NCBI RefSeq assembly: GCF_004340945.1
Contig: NZ_SLYD01000003.1
Location: 62,001 to 126,000, forward strand
Source: Sphingomonas sp. PP-F2F-A104-K0414
GTDB lineage: Bacteria; Pseudomonadota; Alphaproteobacteria; Sphingomonadales; Sphingomonadaceae
Length of the DNA stretch: 64,000 nt
Reading direction: 5' to 3'
Of this stretch, positions 9,759 through 16,993 are shown piece after piece (position 1 is the stretch's first letter; each line of letters starts with the position of its first letter). The position numbers were made by a program, and so were the translations under genes. Under the pieces are notes generated by a model. That model had not been told where the DNA came from and did not search any database. It saw only the letters and a program-made list of their open reading frames with translations.

Positions 9759-11912
9759 CTAGAAGCGGTAGCCGATCGTTGCCTGGACGGTGCGGCGGTT
9801 GCCGTACCAGCACCAGTTATAGTTGGCGAAGCACGACGTCAGATACTTCTTGTCGAAGATGTTGGCGCCGTTGACCGCCAGGCTGAGACCGCGCAGCGAC
9901 GGTGCGAACTTTTCCAGGTCGTAGCGGATCAGCGCATCGTACACGGTGTAGGACGGGCTGTTGCGGCCCTCGGTCTCGCCGGGCGTGACGCCTGCATAGA
10001 CCTGATCGACATGGCGCATCGCCCCGCCGATCGTCAGCCCCGCGAGCGCACCCTCGGGCGGGGTCCAGTCGAGCCCGAGCGTCGTGCCGCCACGGCCGAC
10101 CGTCTCCAGGCCGCGGCCGACGCGTGTCGGATCATTGGCGTCCTGCGTGACCTTCACGCGCTGGCGGCTGAACGCGACGCGTGCGTTGAAGCCGTAAGGC
10201 AGCGGCGCGGTGCCTTCGAGCTCGACGCCCTGCGACCGCACCTTGCCGGTCTGCGTCGATAGCGAGAAGGTCGGGGTCGAGGTCAGGACGTTGGTCTGAT
10301 CGATCCGGAACCACGCGCCCGAGAGCAGGATCTGCGTGCCCGGAACCGTGAATTTCGCACCGGCCTCGAGCTGTTTGCCGAGCGACGGATCGGCGATCCC
10401 GAGTGTCCCGTCGGGGCGAAGGACGGTGCCGCCCTGCTGCTCGAACGAGGTCGAATAGCTGACATACGGCGCCAACCCGAACGGCAGCGTGTAGAGCGCG
10501 GCGGCACGATAGGTGAACTTCTCGTCGTGCTTGACGCCGAGGCCAACCTGCTCTGCACGCGCCCAATCCTGACGGCCACTCACCACGACGCGGAAATCGC
10601 CGAGCGCCATCTGATCCTGGGCGTAGACGCCCTGCTGGCGCTGGCGGATCACGGTGTAGCCCGCAAACGGATCGGGCACTGCCGCCGGGGTCCGCGGGAC
10701 CGTCACGGTGCCATAGACCGGGGCGTAGCCGTTCAGCGACGGTGCCGATCCGAATGCGAAATCCTCGATCGAATGTGCGACCTGGCGATCCACACCGAAC
10801 AACAGCGTGTGCTTGATCGGGCCGGTCTGGACGGTGCCGCTCAGCTGGTTGTCGAACGTCCAGTTGTTGAGCTTTTCGCGCGTCGCGTAGGAGGCGCGGA
10901 GGAACGTCTGCCCGGTCGGGTCGCGCGTATCGAGCCCGCCTGCGGTGTAGATCAGCCCGAGGTTCGCCTTCACATACTGATACCGGCCCGACGAACGGAA
11001 CGCCCAGCCGCCACCGAAATCATGGCGGAAGATGTACGTCAGCGCCGCCTGTTCGCGGCTGAACCGGTTGCCCGCCTCGCCCCCGTCGAAGCTGGTCGGC
11101 AGCTTGCCGTTGGGGTTCGCGAGCAGCGTGCCGCTGGCCGGGAACACGCCGTAATCGCCGTTGTATGGGTCGTGCGAATAGGCGCCGAGCAGCGTGAAGC
11201 TGGTCGAGCTGCCCGCGCCCGCGGTTACTGCGGCGGAGACCGTCTGGCGTTCGCGCTTGCCGAACTTCTGCTGCGTGTCGGCGCCGTTCGCGCTGCCGTT
11301 GATCCGCCACAGCACGCCGTCGCCCGCGCGCCCGCCGATATCGGCATCGACGCGGTAGAGATCGTAATTGCCGTAGGTCCCGCCGATCGCGCCGTACAGC
11401 GACTGGTCGAGCGGGAGCTTGCTCGATTCGGCGACGAGGCCGCCTGGGCTCGACTGGCCGTAGAGCACGGAGGCCGGACCCTTGATGACCTCGATCCGGT
11501 CGAGCCGCGAGACATCGACCTGTGGCACGGCGTAGCCGGATGGGCTGCCGAATTGCTTGAGGCCGTCGAGATAGACCGGCGCGTCGAACCCGCGCAGCTT
11601 GAATTGGTCGTAGACTTCGGCGCTCGCGCCGCGCGTCTCGGGGGTCACGCCCGCAACGAAGCGGAGCGCCTGGTTGAGGTTCTGCAGGCTGCGGCCGGTA
11701 ATGTCGTCGCTGGTGATGACGCTGATCGACTGCGGCGTTTCGGCGAGCGGCGTGTCGGTCTTGGTGCCCGACGAGGCTTGGTTGCGCGGATGCTGGCCGG
11801 TGACGACGACGATCCCGGTATCGACGCCGTTGGCATCGGGTGCGGTCTGTGCATAGCTCGGGGCGGCGGCTGCCGAGGCCAGCAGGACGGCCAGGCCGAA
11901 ACGTCGTGTCAT
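9759..11912 (-). CDS. TonB-dependent siderophore receptor
   Basis: A 717-aa outer-membrane receptor of the FhuA/FcuA/FpvA-type ferric-siderophore group. A signal peptide (cleavage after SYAQ) is followed by the TonB-box-like GIVVVTGQ. The plug domain carries TPQSISVITSDDI, VEVIKGPASVLYGQSSPGG-type residues and LRGFDAPVYLDGL. A 22-strand barrel ends in ATIGYRF with the terminal Phe needed for Bam recognition. The short plug without an N-terminal secretin/STN domain implies it does not signal to an anti-sigma factor. A Fur-box-like sequence lies 35-55 bp upstream (11947-11967), consistent with iron repression. GAAAGGG precedes the ATG. No siderophore synthesis or ABC uptake genes are nearby, so a xenosiderophore is likely; the ligand is unknown. 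Confidence 0.92.
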   Translation of the reverse strand: MTRRFGLAVLLASAAAAPSYAQTAPDANGVDTGIVVVTGQHPRNQASSGTKTDTPLAETPQSISVITSDDITGRSLQNLNQALRFVAGVTPETRGASAEVYDQFKLRGFDAPVYLDGLKQFGSPSGYAVPQVDVSRLDRIEVIKGPASVLYGQSSPGGLVAESSKLPLDQSLYGAIGGTYGNYDLYRVDADIGGRAGDGVLWRINGSANGADTQQKFGKRERQTVSAAVTAGAGSSTSFTLLGAYSHDPYNGDYGVFPASGTLLANPNGKLPTSFDGGEAGNRFSREQAALTYIFRHDFGGGWAFRSSGRYQYVKANLGLIYTAGGLDTRDPTGQTFLRASYATREKLNNWTFDNQLSGTVQTGPIKHTLLFGVDRQVAHSIEDFAFGSAPSLNGYAPVYGTVTVPRTPAAVPDPFAGYTVIRQRQQGVYAQDQMALGDFRVVVSGRQDWARAEQVGLGVKHDEKFTYRAAALYTLPFGLAPYVSYSTSFEQQGGTVLRPDGTLGIADPSLGKQLEAGAKFTVPGTQILLSGAWFRIDQTNVLTSTPTFSLSTQTGKVRSQGVELEGTAPLPYGFNARVAFSRQRVKVTQDANDPTRVGRGLETVGRGGTTLGLDWTPPEGALAGLTIGGAMRHVDQVYAGVTPGETEGRNSPSYTVYDALIRYDLEKFAPSLRGLSLAVNGANIFDKKYLTSCFANYNWCWYGNRRTVQATIGYRF

Positions 11913-11946
11913 GAGTTCCCTTTCGTAATGACGGCGCGCTACCGCT

Positions 11947-11967
11947 GATGATAACTATTATCAATAG
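11947..11967 (-). promoter_or_regulatory. Fur box-like operator
   Basis: Read on the minus strand, CTATTGATAATAGTTATCATC contains GATAAT-N-GTTATC, close to the GATAATGATAATCATTATC Fur consensus. It sits between the siderophore receptor and the divergent 119-aa gene and could control both. Confidence 0.6.
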
Positions 11968-12104
11968 CGGAGAGCGTCCTTCCATCATGCGAGCGCAAAT
12001 TGTGGCATTTGCGCACCAGTTCGTAGCGACGGGCGTCCGCGAAGACTTGCATCCGCTGCGCTCCCGCAGCACCGCCTACCGCGAATGGCAGGATCGAAGA
12101 CGAC

Positions 12105-12464
12105 ATGAACGGACGGGATTTGGCGATCGAAATCGCGACCGCGGGCGACGCAGCATGGTTCGCCAAGGCGGCGGACCGGCGGTTGCGGATCCGCAACATG
12201 GTGCCGGGAGAGTTTGCCGACGTCACGGGTGCGCCGCCGGTCGGGATGGCGTGGCGGACGATCGTGCTGGAGGCGCAGCCGGGCGCACGCAGCCGCCAGA
12301 TCATTGCGTTGCCGATCGGCACCGCGCTGGGGTCGTTCGACGACGAGGCACTTTTTGCGCTGTTCCTACAGGCCGCGCCGGCGGGCGCTCGCGACGTGAT
12401 CGCCCGTCTGCGAAAGCTGAAGATCCCCGATCCGACGGCCCCGCAGACGATCGCGGGCGACTGA
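12105..12464 (+). CDS. Hypothetical protein, 119 aa
   Basis: Not recognised. It is a soluble protein without signal peptide or transmembrane helix. It begins MNGRDLAIEIATAGDAAWFAKAADRR and has a middle beta-rich part (WRTIVLEAQ, RQIIALPIGTALG) ending in a helical tail. Codon usage (high GC at third positions) agrees with a real gene. A weak GAAGACGAC precedes the ATG. It is divergent from the Fur-boxed siderophore receptor and separated from it by 192 bp, so it may share iron control, although nothing in the protein itself points to iron. Downstream lies the structured intergenic stretch at 12631-12809. Confidence 0.6.
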   Translation: MNGRDLAIEIATAGDAAWFAKAADRRLRIRNMVPGEFADVTGAPPVGMAWRTIVLEAQPGARSRQIIALPIGTALGSFDDEALFALFLQAAPAGARDVIARLRKLKIPDPTAPQTIAGD

Positions 12465-12630
12465 AGATCAGCCGTTAACAAGGTCTTGGCGGCCAAAACG
12501 CGCGCCAATGGCCATGATTTGGACACATATCGGACCAAGCGAGCCGGACGCGTGACGGGCTGTGCTTCCGCTGTGAGAATCTGATGCTAGCTTATGGCCA
12601 GCGATGCGCGCCTCAAAGCGCTGCGTCCTT

Positions 12631-12677
12631 GGCGCCCCGCCCGGATACGAGAGTGTCGCACGGACGGGCGGGGCGCC
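12631..12677. other. Perfect 13-bp GC-rich hairpin in intergenic region
   Basis: GGCGCCCCGCCCG (12631-12643) pairs perfectly with CGGGCGGGGCGCC (12665-12677) around a 21-nt loop. There is no U-run on either side, so it is not a standard intrinsic terminator. It is 168 bp after the 119-aa gene and 72 bp before the pseudoknot candidate. The 12465-12826 gap contains no convincing coding frame. Confidence 0.5.
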
Positions 12678-12748
12678 ATCGTTCACCAAAAATTCACCAA
12701 GTCCTTGCAAAGCGGCCGCAGAGGATTCGCTGAGTAACGCGTACCTTC

Positions 12749-12809
12749 TGCGCTCCGCCGGTTTCAGTCACACGGGCAGGCGGAGCGCAAAATCCTGTTC
12801 TGCCCGTGT
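12749..12809. ncRNA. Candidate H-type pseudoknot RNA element
   Basis: Two perfect interleaved helices are visible. TGCGCTCCGCC (12749-12759) pairs with GGCGGAGCGCA (12779-12789). ACACGGGCA (12770-12778), inside the loop of the first, pairs with TGCCCGTGT (12801-12809). The 3' strand of helix one starts directly after the 5' strand of helix two, and the crossing loops are 10 and 11 nt, the classic geometry of a coaxially stacked pseudoknot. The strand is uncertain. On the minus strand it would be the 3' untranslated region of the antiporter (stop at 12827); on the plus strand it could belong to an independent small RNA or the 119-aa gene transcript. It matches no RNA family I can name. Confidence 0.4.
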
Positions 12810-12826
12810 CCCTGCTCTACCTGTGC

Positions 12827-14473
12827 TTACGCAAGCCCCTGTCGCGACAGGCGCGCATCGATCAGGTCGAGCTCGCGGCCGAGTTGCTCCGCCAGTGTCA
12901 CGCCGATTTCACGCCGCCTTGCCAGATCGAAGATCGCATTACGTTCCGCGCGGACGGCGGCGAGCCGCATGTCGCGCTCGATCGGCGCATCCGCCTGCCC
13001 GGTGCGATCCTCGGGCAACGTCGCCAGGCTGTCGATCCGCTCGCGATACTGATCCATCAGCCGAGCGGCGATGTCGGTGAACCGGTCGGGATCGTCGCGG
13101 CCTTCCGCCATCTGGTGCTGGACGCGGTCGAGTTCGGCGATCGCCGCCTTGGCCGACACCAGCCGCGCCCGATCGCGCGCCGCCGCCACGCCCTCGTCGG
13201 GCGGCAGGTTCAGATTGCGCAACAGCAGCGGCAGCGCGACTGCGGCGATCACCAGCGACGACAGGATGACCCCTGAGGCAAGGAAGATCACCAGATCGCG
13301 TGCGGGAAACGGCGTGCCGTCGTTCAGCGTGAGCGGCAGCGTCAGCGCGCCGGCCAGCGTGATCGCGCCGCGCGCGCCCGCCGCCGACATCGCCGCGATG
13401 ATCCGTCGCGGCGGACTGACCGCTTCGTCGTTGCGGCGGCGCGCGCGCAACAGCGTGAACTGCATCGACACCCACACCCAGCCGAACCGCAGCAGCGCGA
13501 GCCCCGCGACCACCGCCAGCACGTACACCGCCAGCCACCACGGGCTGACATGCCCGGTCGTCGTGACCGTATCGCGCGCGCGGACGAACACCTCGGGCAA
13601 TTGCTCGCCGAGCAGCACGAAGATCACGCCGTTGAGCGTGAACTGGAGCATGTCCCACACCGCACGACGACGGATGCGCGTGCCCGCCGCGACGCTGGTG
13701 GTGGCGCCGGTGAAGGTCATCGCGATCCCGGCGGCGGCGGCGGCGAGCACGCCCGAGGCATGGACATGCTCGGCGGCCAAATAGGCGGCGAACGGGATCA
13801 GTAGGCTGACGAGGATGTTCGAGCCGGTCTCGTCGCCGAACTTCCGCGCGAACGCGGCCTTGCTCGCGACGATCGCCCAGGTAATGCCGACGCCGATCGC
13901 GACGCCCGCGAGCGCCATCCACGCGAACGTCAGCGTCGCCTCGCCGAGCGAGAAGCCGCCGGTCAGCACCGCGGCGATCGCGAACCGGACGCAGACCAGC
14001 CCCGACGCGTCGTTGAGCAGTGCCTCACCCTCGAGGATGTGCATCATCCGCTTCGGGATCGGCGCCTTCTGCGCGACCGCGGAGACCGCGATCGGATCGG
14101 TCGGCGAGACCACTGCCGCGAGGGCGAACGCGACGCCGAGCGGCATCGTCGGGATCAGCCAGTGGATGAACACGCCCATGCCGAGCACGGTCAGGAAAAC
14201 GAGCCCGAGCGCCAACCCAAGCACCGCGCCGCGATCGCGGAACAGCTCGTCCTTGGGGATGCGCCAGCCATCGAGGAACAGCAGAGGCGGCACCAGCAGC
14301 AGGAAGAAGAGTTCGGGATCGAGCTCGACGCGGACATGCGCGACCATCCCGATCAAGGCGCCGAGCGCGATCTGAACGAGCGGCCGCGGCAACGCCGACG
14401 GCAACATCCGCGACGCCATCCCGCTGATGACGACCGCGAGCAACAGGAACAGGCACAAGGTAACGATCTGCAA
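12827..14473 (-). CDS. Na+/H+ antiporter, CPA1 family
   Basis: A 548-aa inner-membrane cation/proton antiporter with about 12 transmembrane helices in residues 1-415. The ion-binding region SPTDPIAVSAVAQKAP followed by EGEALLNDASGLV gives the two conserved Asp residues typical of NhaP/YjcE-like (bacterial CPA1) exchangers. GARGAITLAGALTLPL is the later conserved loop. The C-terminal 110 residues are a soluble helical domain (ELDRVQHQMAEGRDDPDR...), typical of the YjcE-type proteins. The start is assigned at TTG 14471-14473, one residue before the first helix; no ATG is available nearby. It runs alone, with the pseudoknot candidate immediately 3' of the stop codon. Confidence 0.88.
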   Translation of the reverse strand: MQIVTLCLFLLLAVVISGMASRMLPSALPRPLVQIALGALIGMVAHVRVELDPELFFLLLVPPLLFLDGWRIPKDELFRDRGAVLGLALGLVFLTVLGMGVFIHWLIPTMPLGVAFALAAVVSPTDPIAVSAVAQKAPIPKRMMHILEGEALLNDASGLVCVRFAIAAVLTGGFSLGEATLTFAWMALAGVAIGVGITWAIVASKAAFARKFGDETGSNILVSLLIPFAAYLAAEHVHASGVLAAAAAGIAMTFTGATTSVAAGTRIRRRAVWDMLQFTLNGVIFVLLGEQLPEVFVRARDTVTTTGHVSPWWLAVYVLAVVAGLALLRFGWVWVSMQFTLLRARRRNDEAVSPPRRIIAAMSAAGARGAITLAGALTLPLTLNDGTPFPARDLVIFLASGVILSSLVIAAVALPLLLRNLNLPPDEGVAAARDRARLVSAKAAIAELDRVQHQMAEGRDDPDRFTDIAARLMDQYRERIDSLATLPEDRTGQADAPIERDMRLAAVRAERNAIFDLARRREIGVTLAEQLGRELDLIDARLSRQGLA

Positions 14474-14802
14474 AACGGCGGGCCCTCGGGTGATGTGGAG
14501 GCGTCCCTATACACGGATCGATGGCGGTTTGGGGATCGCATGGTGAGCGCTCCCGTCTGTTCTCACCCGGGGTCGGACGTTCGCCGCAACGATCCCATTT
14601 GCCACTAGCGGGCGTTCTTGGTCGTATCGATGTCCTGCAATGATCGACGGGAGTGGGTATAGATATGCCCTATGCAGTCGAACGGGCTAATGCAAAAATG
14701 GGGGTGTGCGGTGTAACGCGAGCGACGGGTGCATGGTTCGGCGCGCACCGGGACTGATGAATATAGAATGTTCCGCTGATCGCGTCTGCGCTTATCGGCA
14801 CC
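14474..14802. other. Intergenic region without recognisable gene
   Basis: This separates the antiporter start from the 3' end of the secreted-protein gene. Base composition falls rightwards from GC-rich to mixed. I see no coding frame, repeat or clear terminator; an antiporter promoter presumably lies in its left part. Confidence 0.5.
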
Positions 14803-15216
14803 TTACGGTGCCGGATGACTGCGCGCCATTAAAGCGTCGATCTTGCTCTTGGGTATATTGATCAAAAGCCCGTTCTTGTTCTTTGCGAAGGACGGAAAGT
14901 CTACTTCGACGCTACCAATCGTGCTCGTCACGGTCGCAAAGCCTGTACCGACGGTTCCGACTTTGCCGATGACAAGACCTTTTGCGTCATGGACCTCCAG
15001 CCCCTGCACGATGTCCCCCGGCGATACCGGGACAGGCCGCATGGTCAATCGATTGGAGTCGACAACGCCTACTTGGAAATCTCGGAAATTCTGCTGACGG
15101 TTGAATTCCCCGGGGCCGCTGTTGTTCGGCCCAGTTCCCTGCCCCGCTTGCCGAGCCAGTGCGCCGGTTGAAAATGCGAAAACAGACGCGACAAAAATAA
15201 GGAAAAATCCGCGCAT
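14803..15216 (-). CDS. Secreted hypothetical protein, 137 aa
   Basis: A clear Sec signal peptide (RGFFLIFVASVFAFSTGALA, cleavage near residue 21) and a mature part rich in Gly/Asn. The segment at about 60-125 (GDIVQGLEVHDAKGLVIGKVGTV...VEVDFPSFAKNKNGLLINIPK) resembles a PRC-barrel-like beta fold, as found in small periplasmic proteins, but the match is by eye only. GGGAGGTG seven bases before ATG is an excellent ribosome binding site. Base composition is lower in GC than its neighbours, and it lies in the window's only AT-rich patch. Apparently monocistronic. Function unknown. Confidence 0.7.
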   Translation of the reverse strand: MRGFFLIFVASVFAFSTGALARQAGQGTGPNNSGPGEFNRQQNFRDFQVGVVDSNRLTMRPVPVSPGDIVQGLEVHDAKGLVIGKVGTVGTGFATVTSTIGSVEVDFPSFAKNKNGLLINIPKSKIDALMARSHPAP

Positions 15217-15645
15217 GTCTTCACCTCCCTAATATTTATACCGTCATTTTATATTGATTGTGAACTATCTACAATACCGAGAAGTAATGTTACAAAAAGC
15301 AAATAATGAAACTCTTCAATTATTGATACAAGTTAGCTGTTGACCATGCCACAAGTTGCCCGTTTGCCCGCTTAGCCCCTGCACGAAGACTTGAGGATGC
15401 GTTGGCGCAGGCAGATGCTAGACCTACCACCGGTAGCTATGCAGATCGCGGAGGCACTGGAGAAGCTCGGGCCACGTGAGGACGGCAAGGAGCGGCAGCA
15501 CGGCCAGCGCAAGCGAAGGTAGTGCGAACGTTCAACGCAGATTGGGTAGGTCTTGAACGAACGGCTACCCTGACAGACTGTCGCTTCAAAGCCGCCTGTC
15601 CGCTTTCCTTCCCACTCCGGACAGCCTGTGGAAGACCGGCTGACC
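15217..15645. other. AT-rich intergenic region
   Basis: The first 150 bp are markedly AT-rich compared with the rest of the window and contain the promoter and ribosome site of the leftward secreted-protein gene. GAAACTCTTCAATTATTGATAC is typical of its composition. The right part returns to high GC and holds the short frame at 15397-15522. No RNA gene or terminator recognised. Confidence 0.5.
15397..15522 (+). pseudogene. Short 41-aa frame, possible gene remnant
   Basis: An in-frame Arg-rich peptide (MRWRRQMLDLPPVAMQIAEALEKL, followed by a charged tail) that looks protein-like rather than random: amphipathic helix pattern, high-GC codons and a basic C-terminus. It lacks a ribosome binding site and an upstream stop (TAG at 15373) truncates any extension. 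It could be a decayed or very small sphingomonad gene. Low certainty. Confidence 0.2.
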
Positions 15646-16548
15646 CTATTGCTTGCCCGCTTCCGCATGGCGGACGATGTCTTCGCAGAGACCGTGGGTC
15701 GCGAGGATGTCTTCGGCGGCGGTGGGATGGGCTTCGCGGACGCCGGCGAGGAAGTTGGCGCACATCGCGTCGAAGCCGCGCTGGCGGGTGACCGGGGTCC
15801 AGTCGCCGCGACGTGCGCGGCTGTCGGTGCCGTTCTGGTCGCGGGTCTCGGACAGGTTGAGGACCGAGCGGCGGCGGTCGCCACCGATGATATCGACCCG
15901 CTCCTCGTCGAGCCCGGATTCGCGCTGCATCGTGCCGATCGCATGATGGCCATCACCGGCGAGTGTCAACGTGACGCCGCTCAGCAGACCGTCGCGGACG
16001 ATCGTCTCGATCTGCGTCCGCTCGATCGGGCCGGGGGCGAGGAAGCGGAGCGTGTCGACGACGTGGATAAAGTCGTCGAACACGACTCGGCGCGGGGTGT
16101 CGGGCTGCGCGTGGCGGTGCTTCTGCATCAGCATGAACGCGCGGGGTTCGCTGCGCAGCGCGGCATAATCGGGGGCGAAGCGGCGGTTGAACCCGATGGC
16201 TAGCAGGCGGCCCTGGCGGTGCGCGAGATCGACCAGCCGTGCGGCCGCGTCGAACGTATCCGCGAGCGGCTTGTCGACCAGCACCGCGGCACCGTGGGCA
16301 AGCAGCGTCTCAACCATCGCGGGGTGCGCGGGCGTCGCCGAATGGACGAACGCGGCATCGAAGCGCGTCGCGGACAGCGCCGAGTCGAGGCTGTCGTGGC
16401 GATTCGCGATCCGGTAGGTCGCGCCGAGTGCGGCGAGCACATCGCGGTTGCGCGTGGCGAGGTGGAGCTCGATCCCCGGCATCGCGGCCAGCACCGGGAG
16501 ATAGGCTTTGCGCGCGATGTCGCCGAGCCCCGCCATCACGACCCGCAT
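15646..16548 (-). CDS. Gfo/Idh/MocA-family oxidoreductase
   Basis: A 300-aa NAD(P)-dependent dehydrogenase. The Rossmann start is VVMAGLGDIARKAYLPVL (a GxGxxA-type nucleotide loop), then TPAHPAMVETLLAHGAAVLVDKPLADT, where the DKP lysine is the conserved catalytic/substrate residue of the family. The region at about 150-170 (DDFIHVVDTLRFL) supplies the catalytic His. The family oxidises or reduces sugars, inositols and related polyols; the substrate here cannot be deduced. It follows the small ABM protein by 11 bp on the same strand, so the two form an operon. Slightly shorter than typical (330-370), with the C-terminal sheet reduced but complete. Confidence 0.85.
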   Translation of the reverse strand: MRVVMAGLGDIARKAYLPVLAAMPGIELHLATRNRDVLAALGATYRIANRHDSLDSALSATRFDAAFVHSATPAHPAMVETLLAHGAAVLVDKPLADTFDAAARLVDLAHRQGRLLAIGFNRRFAPDYAALRSEPRAFMLMQKHRHAQPDTPRRVVFDDFIHVVDTLRFLAPGPIERTQIETIVRDGLLSGVTLTLAGDGHHAIGTMQRESGLDEERVDIIGGDRRRSVLNLSETRDQNGTDSRARRGDWTPVTRQRGFDAMCANFLAGVREAHPTAAEDILATHGLCEDIVRHAEAGKQ

Positions 16549-16559
16549 CGTCCGCGCGC

Positions 16560-16859
16560 TCAGGCGGCGACGTCGACGGCGTGCGTCTGGATGATCACCG
16601 GGCGCGCGGCGGCGAGATCACGCGCGGCGAGGCCGAACGCCTTGAAATGATCGGACGCCATGTGGTGCTGGACCGCGGTGTCGTCGGCGTAGAGTTCGTT
16701 GAAGACGTAGCGGCGTTCGCCATCCGCTTCGCGCCACAGGTCGTAGTGCAGCACGCCCGGCTCGGCGCGCGACGCGGCGACGCAAACGCGGGCGGCCTCG
16801 ACGAACGCATCCTCGCTGCCGGGCTTCACGGTGACGAAGGCGATGATCTTCACGGACAT
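16560..16859 (-). CDS. ABM-domain protein (putative quinol monooxygenase)
   Basis: A 99-aa dimeric alpha+beta-barrel protein of the antibiotic-biosynthesis-monooxygenase family. Signatures are KIIAFVTVKPGSEDAFVEAA, GVLHYDLWREADGERRYVFNELYAD and AVQHHMASDHFKAF, where the HxxxxHF pattern is typical of YgiN/YgiN-like quinol monooxygenases and heme- or quinone-handling relatives. AGAGGA seven bases before ATG. It is the first gene of a two-gene operon with the Gfo/Idh oxidoreductase. The substrate is not known; these small proteins often handle reactive quinones or aldehydes. Confidence 0.85.
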   Translation of the reverse strand: MSVKIIAFVTVKPGSEDAFVEAARVCVAASRAEPGVLHYDLWREADGERRYVFNELYADDTAVQHHMASDHFKAFGLAARDLAAARPVIIQTHAVDVAA

Positions 16860-16960
16860 GGCAGCATCCTCTTTGAGTTTGCCCGCGTTCTGGCGGGATC
16901 GGGAGAGCGCGGCAAGCGCCGTGATTCCGACAGGCCGACTTCACGTCTGGCGACCTCCCG

Positions 16961-16986
16961 ATCCTCCCCGTGGCGGGGGACGATCA
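16961..16986. repeat. Partial family A palindrome arm
   Basis: GATCCTCCCCGTGGCGGGGGACGATC is one arm of the family A element seen complete at 1078 and 9622. It lies 8 bp from the bamA stop codon and may act as its terminator. Confidence 0.55.
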
Positions 16987-16993
16987 ATGCCCG

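Noticed and set aside
12465..12826. tRNA, tmRNA or known riboswitch in the structured gap
   Set aside because: No cloverleaf, CCA end, tag peptide or recognised riboswitch core could be seen; left as an unclassified structured element.
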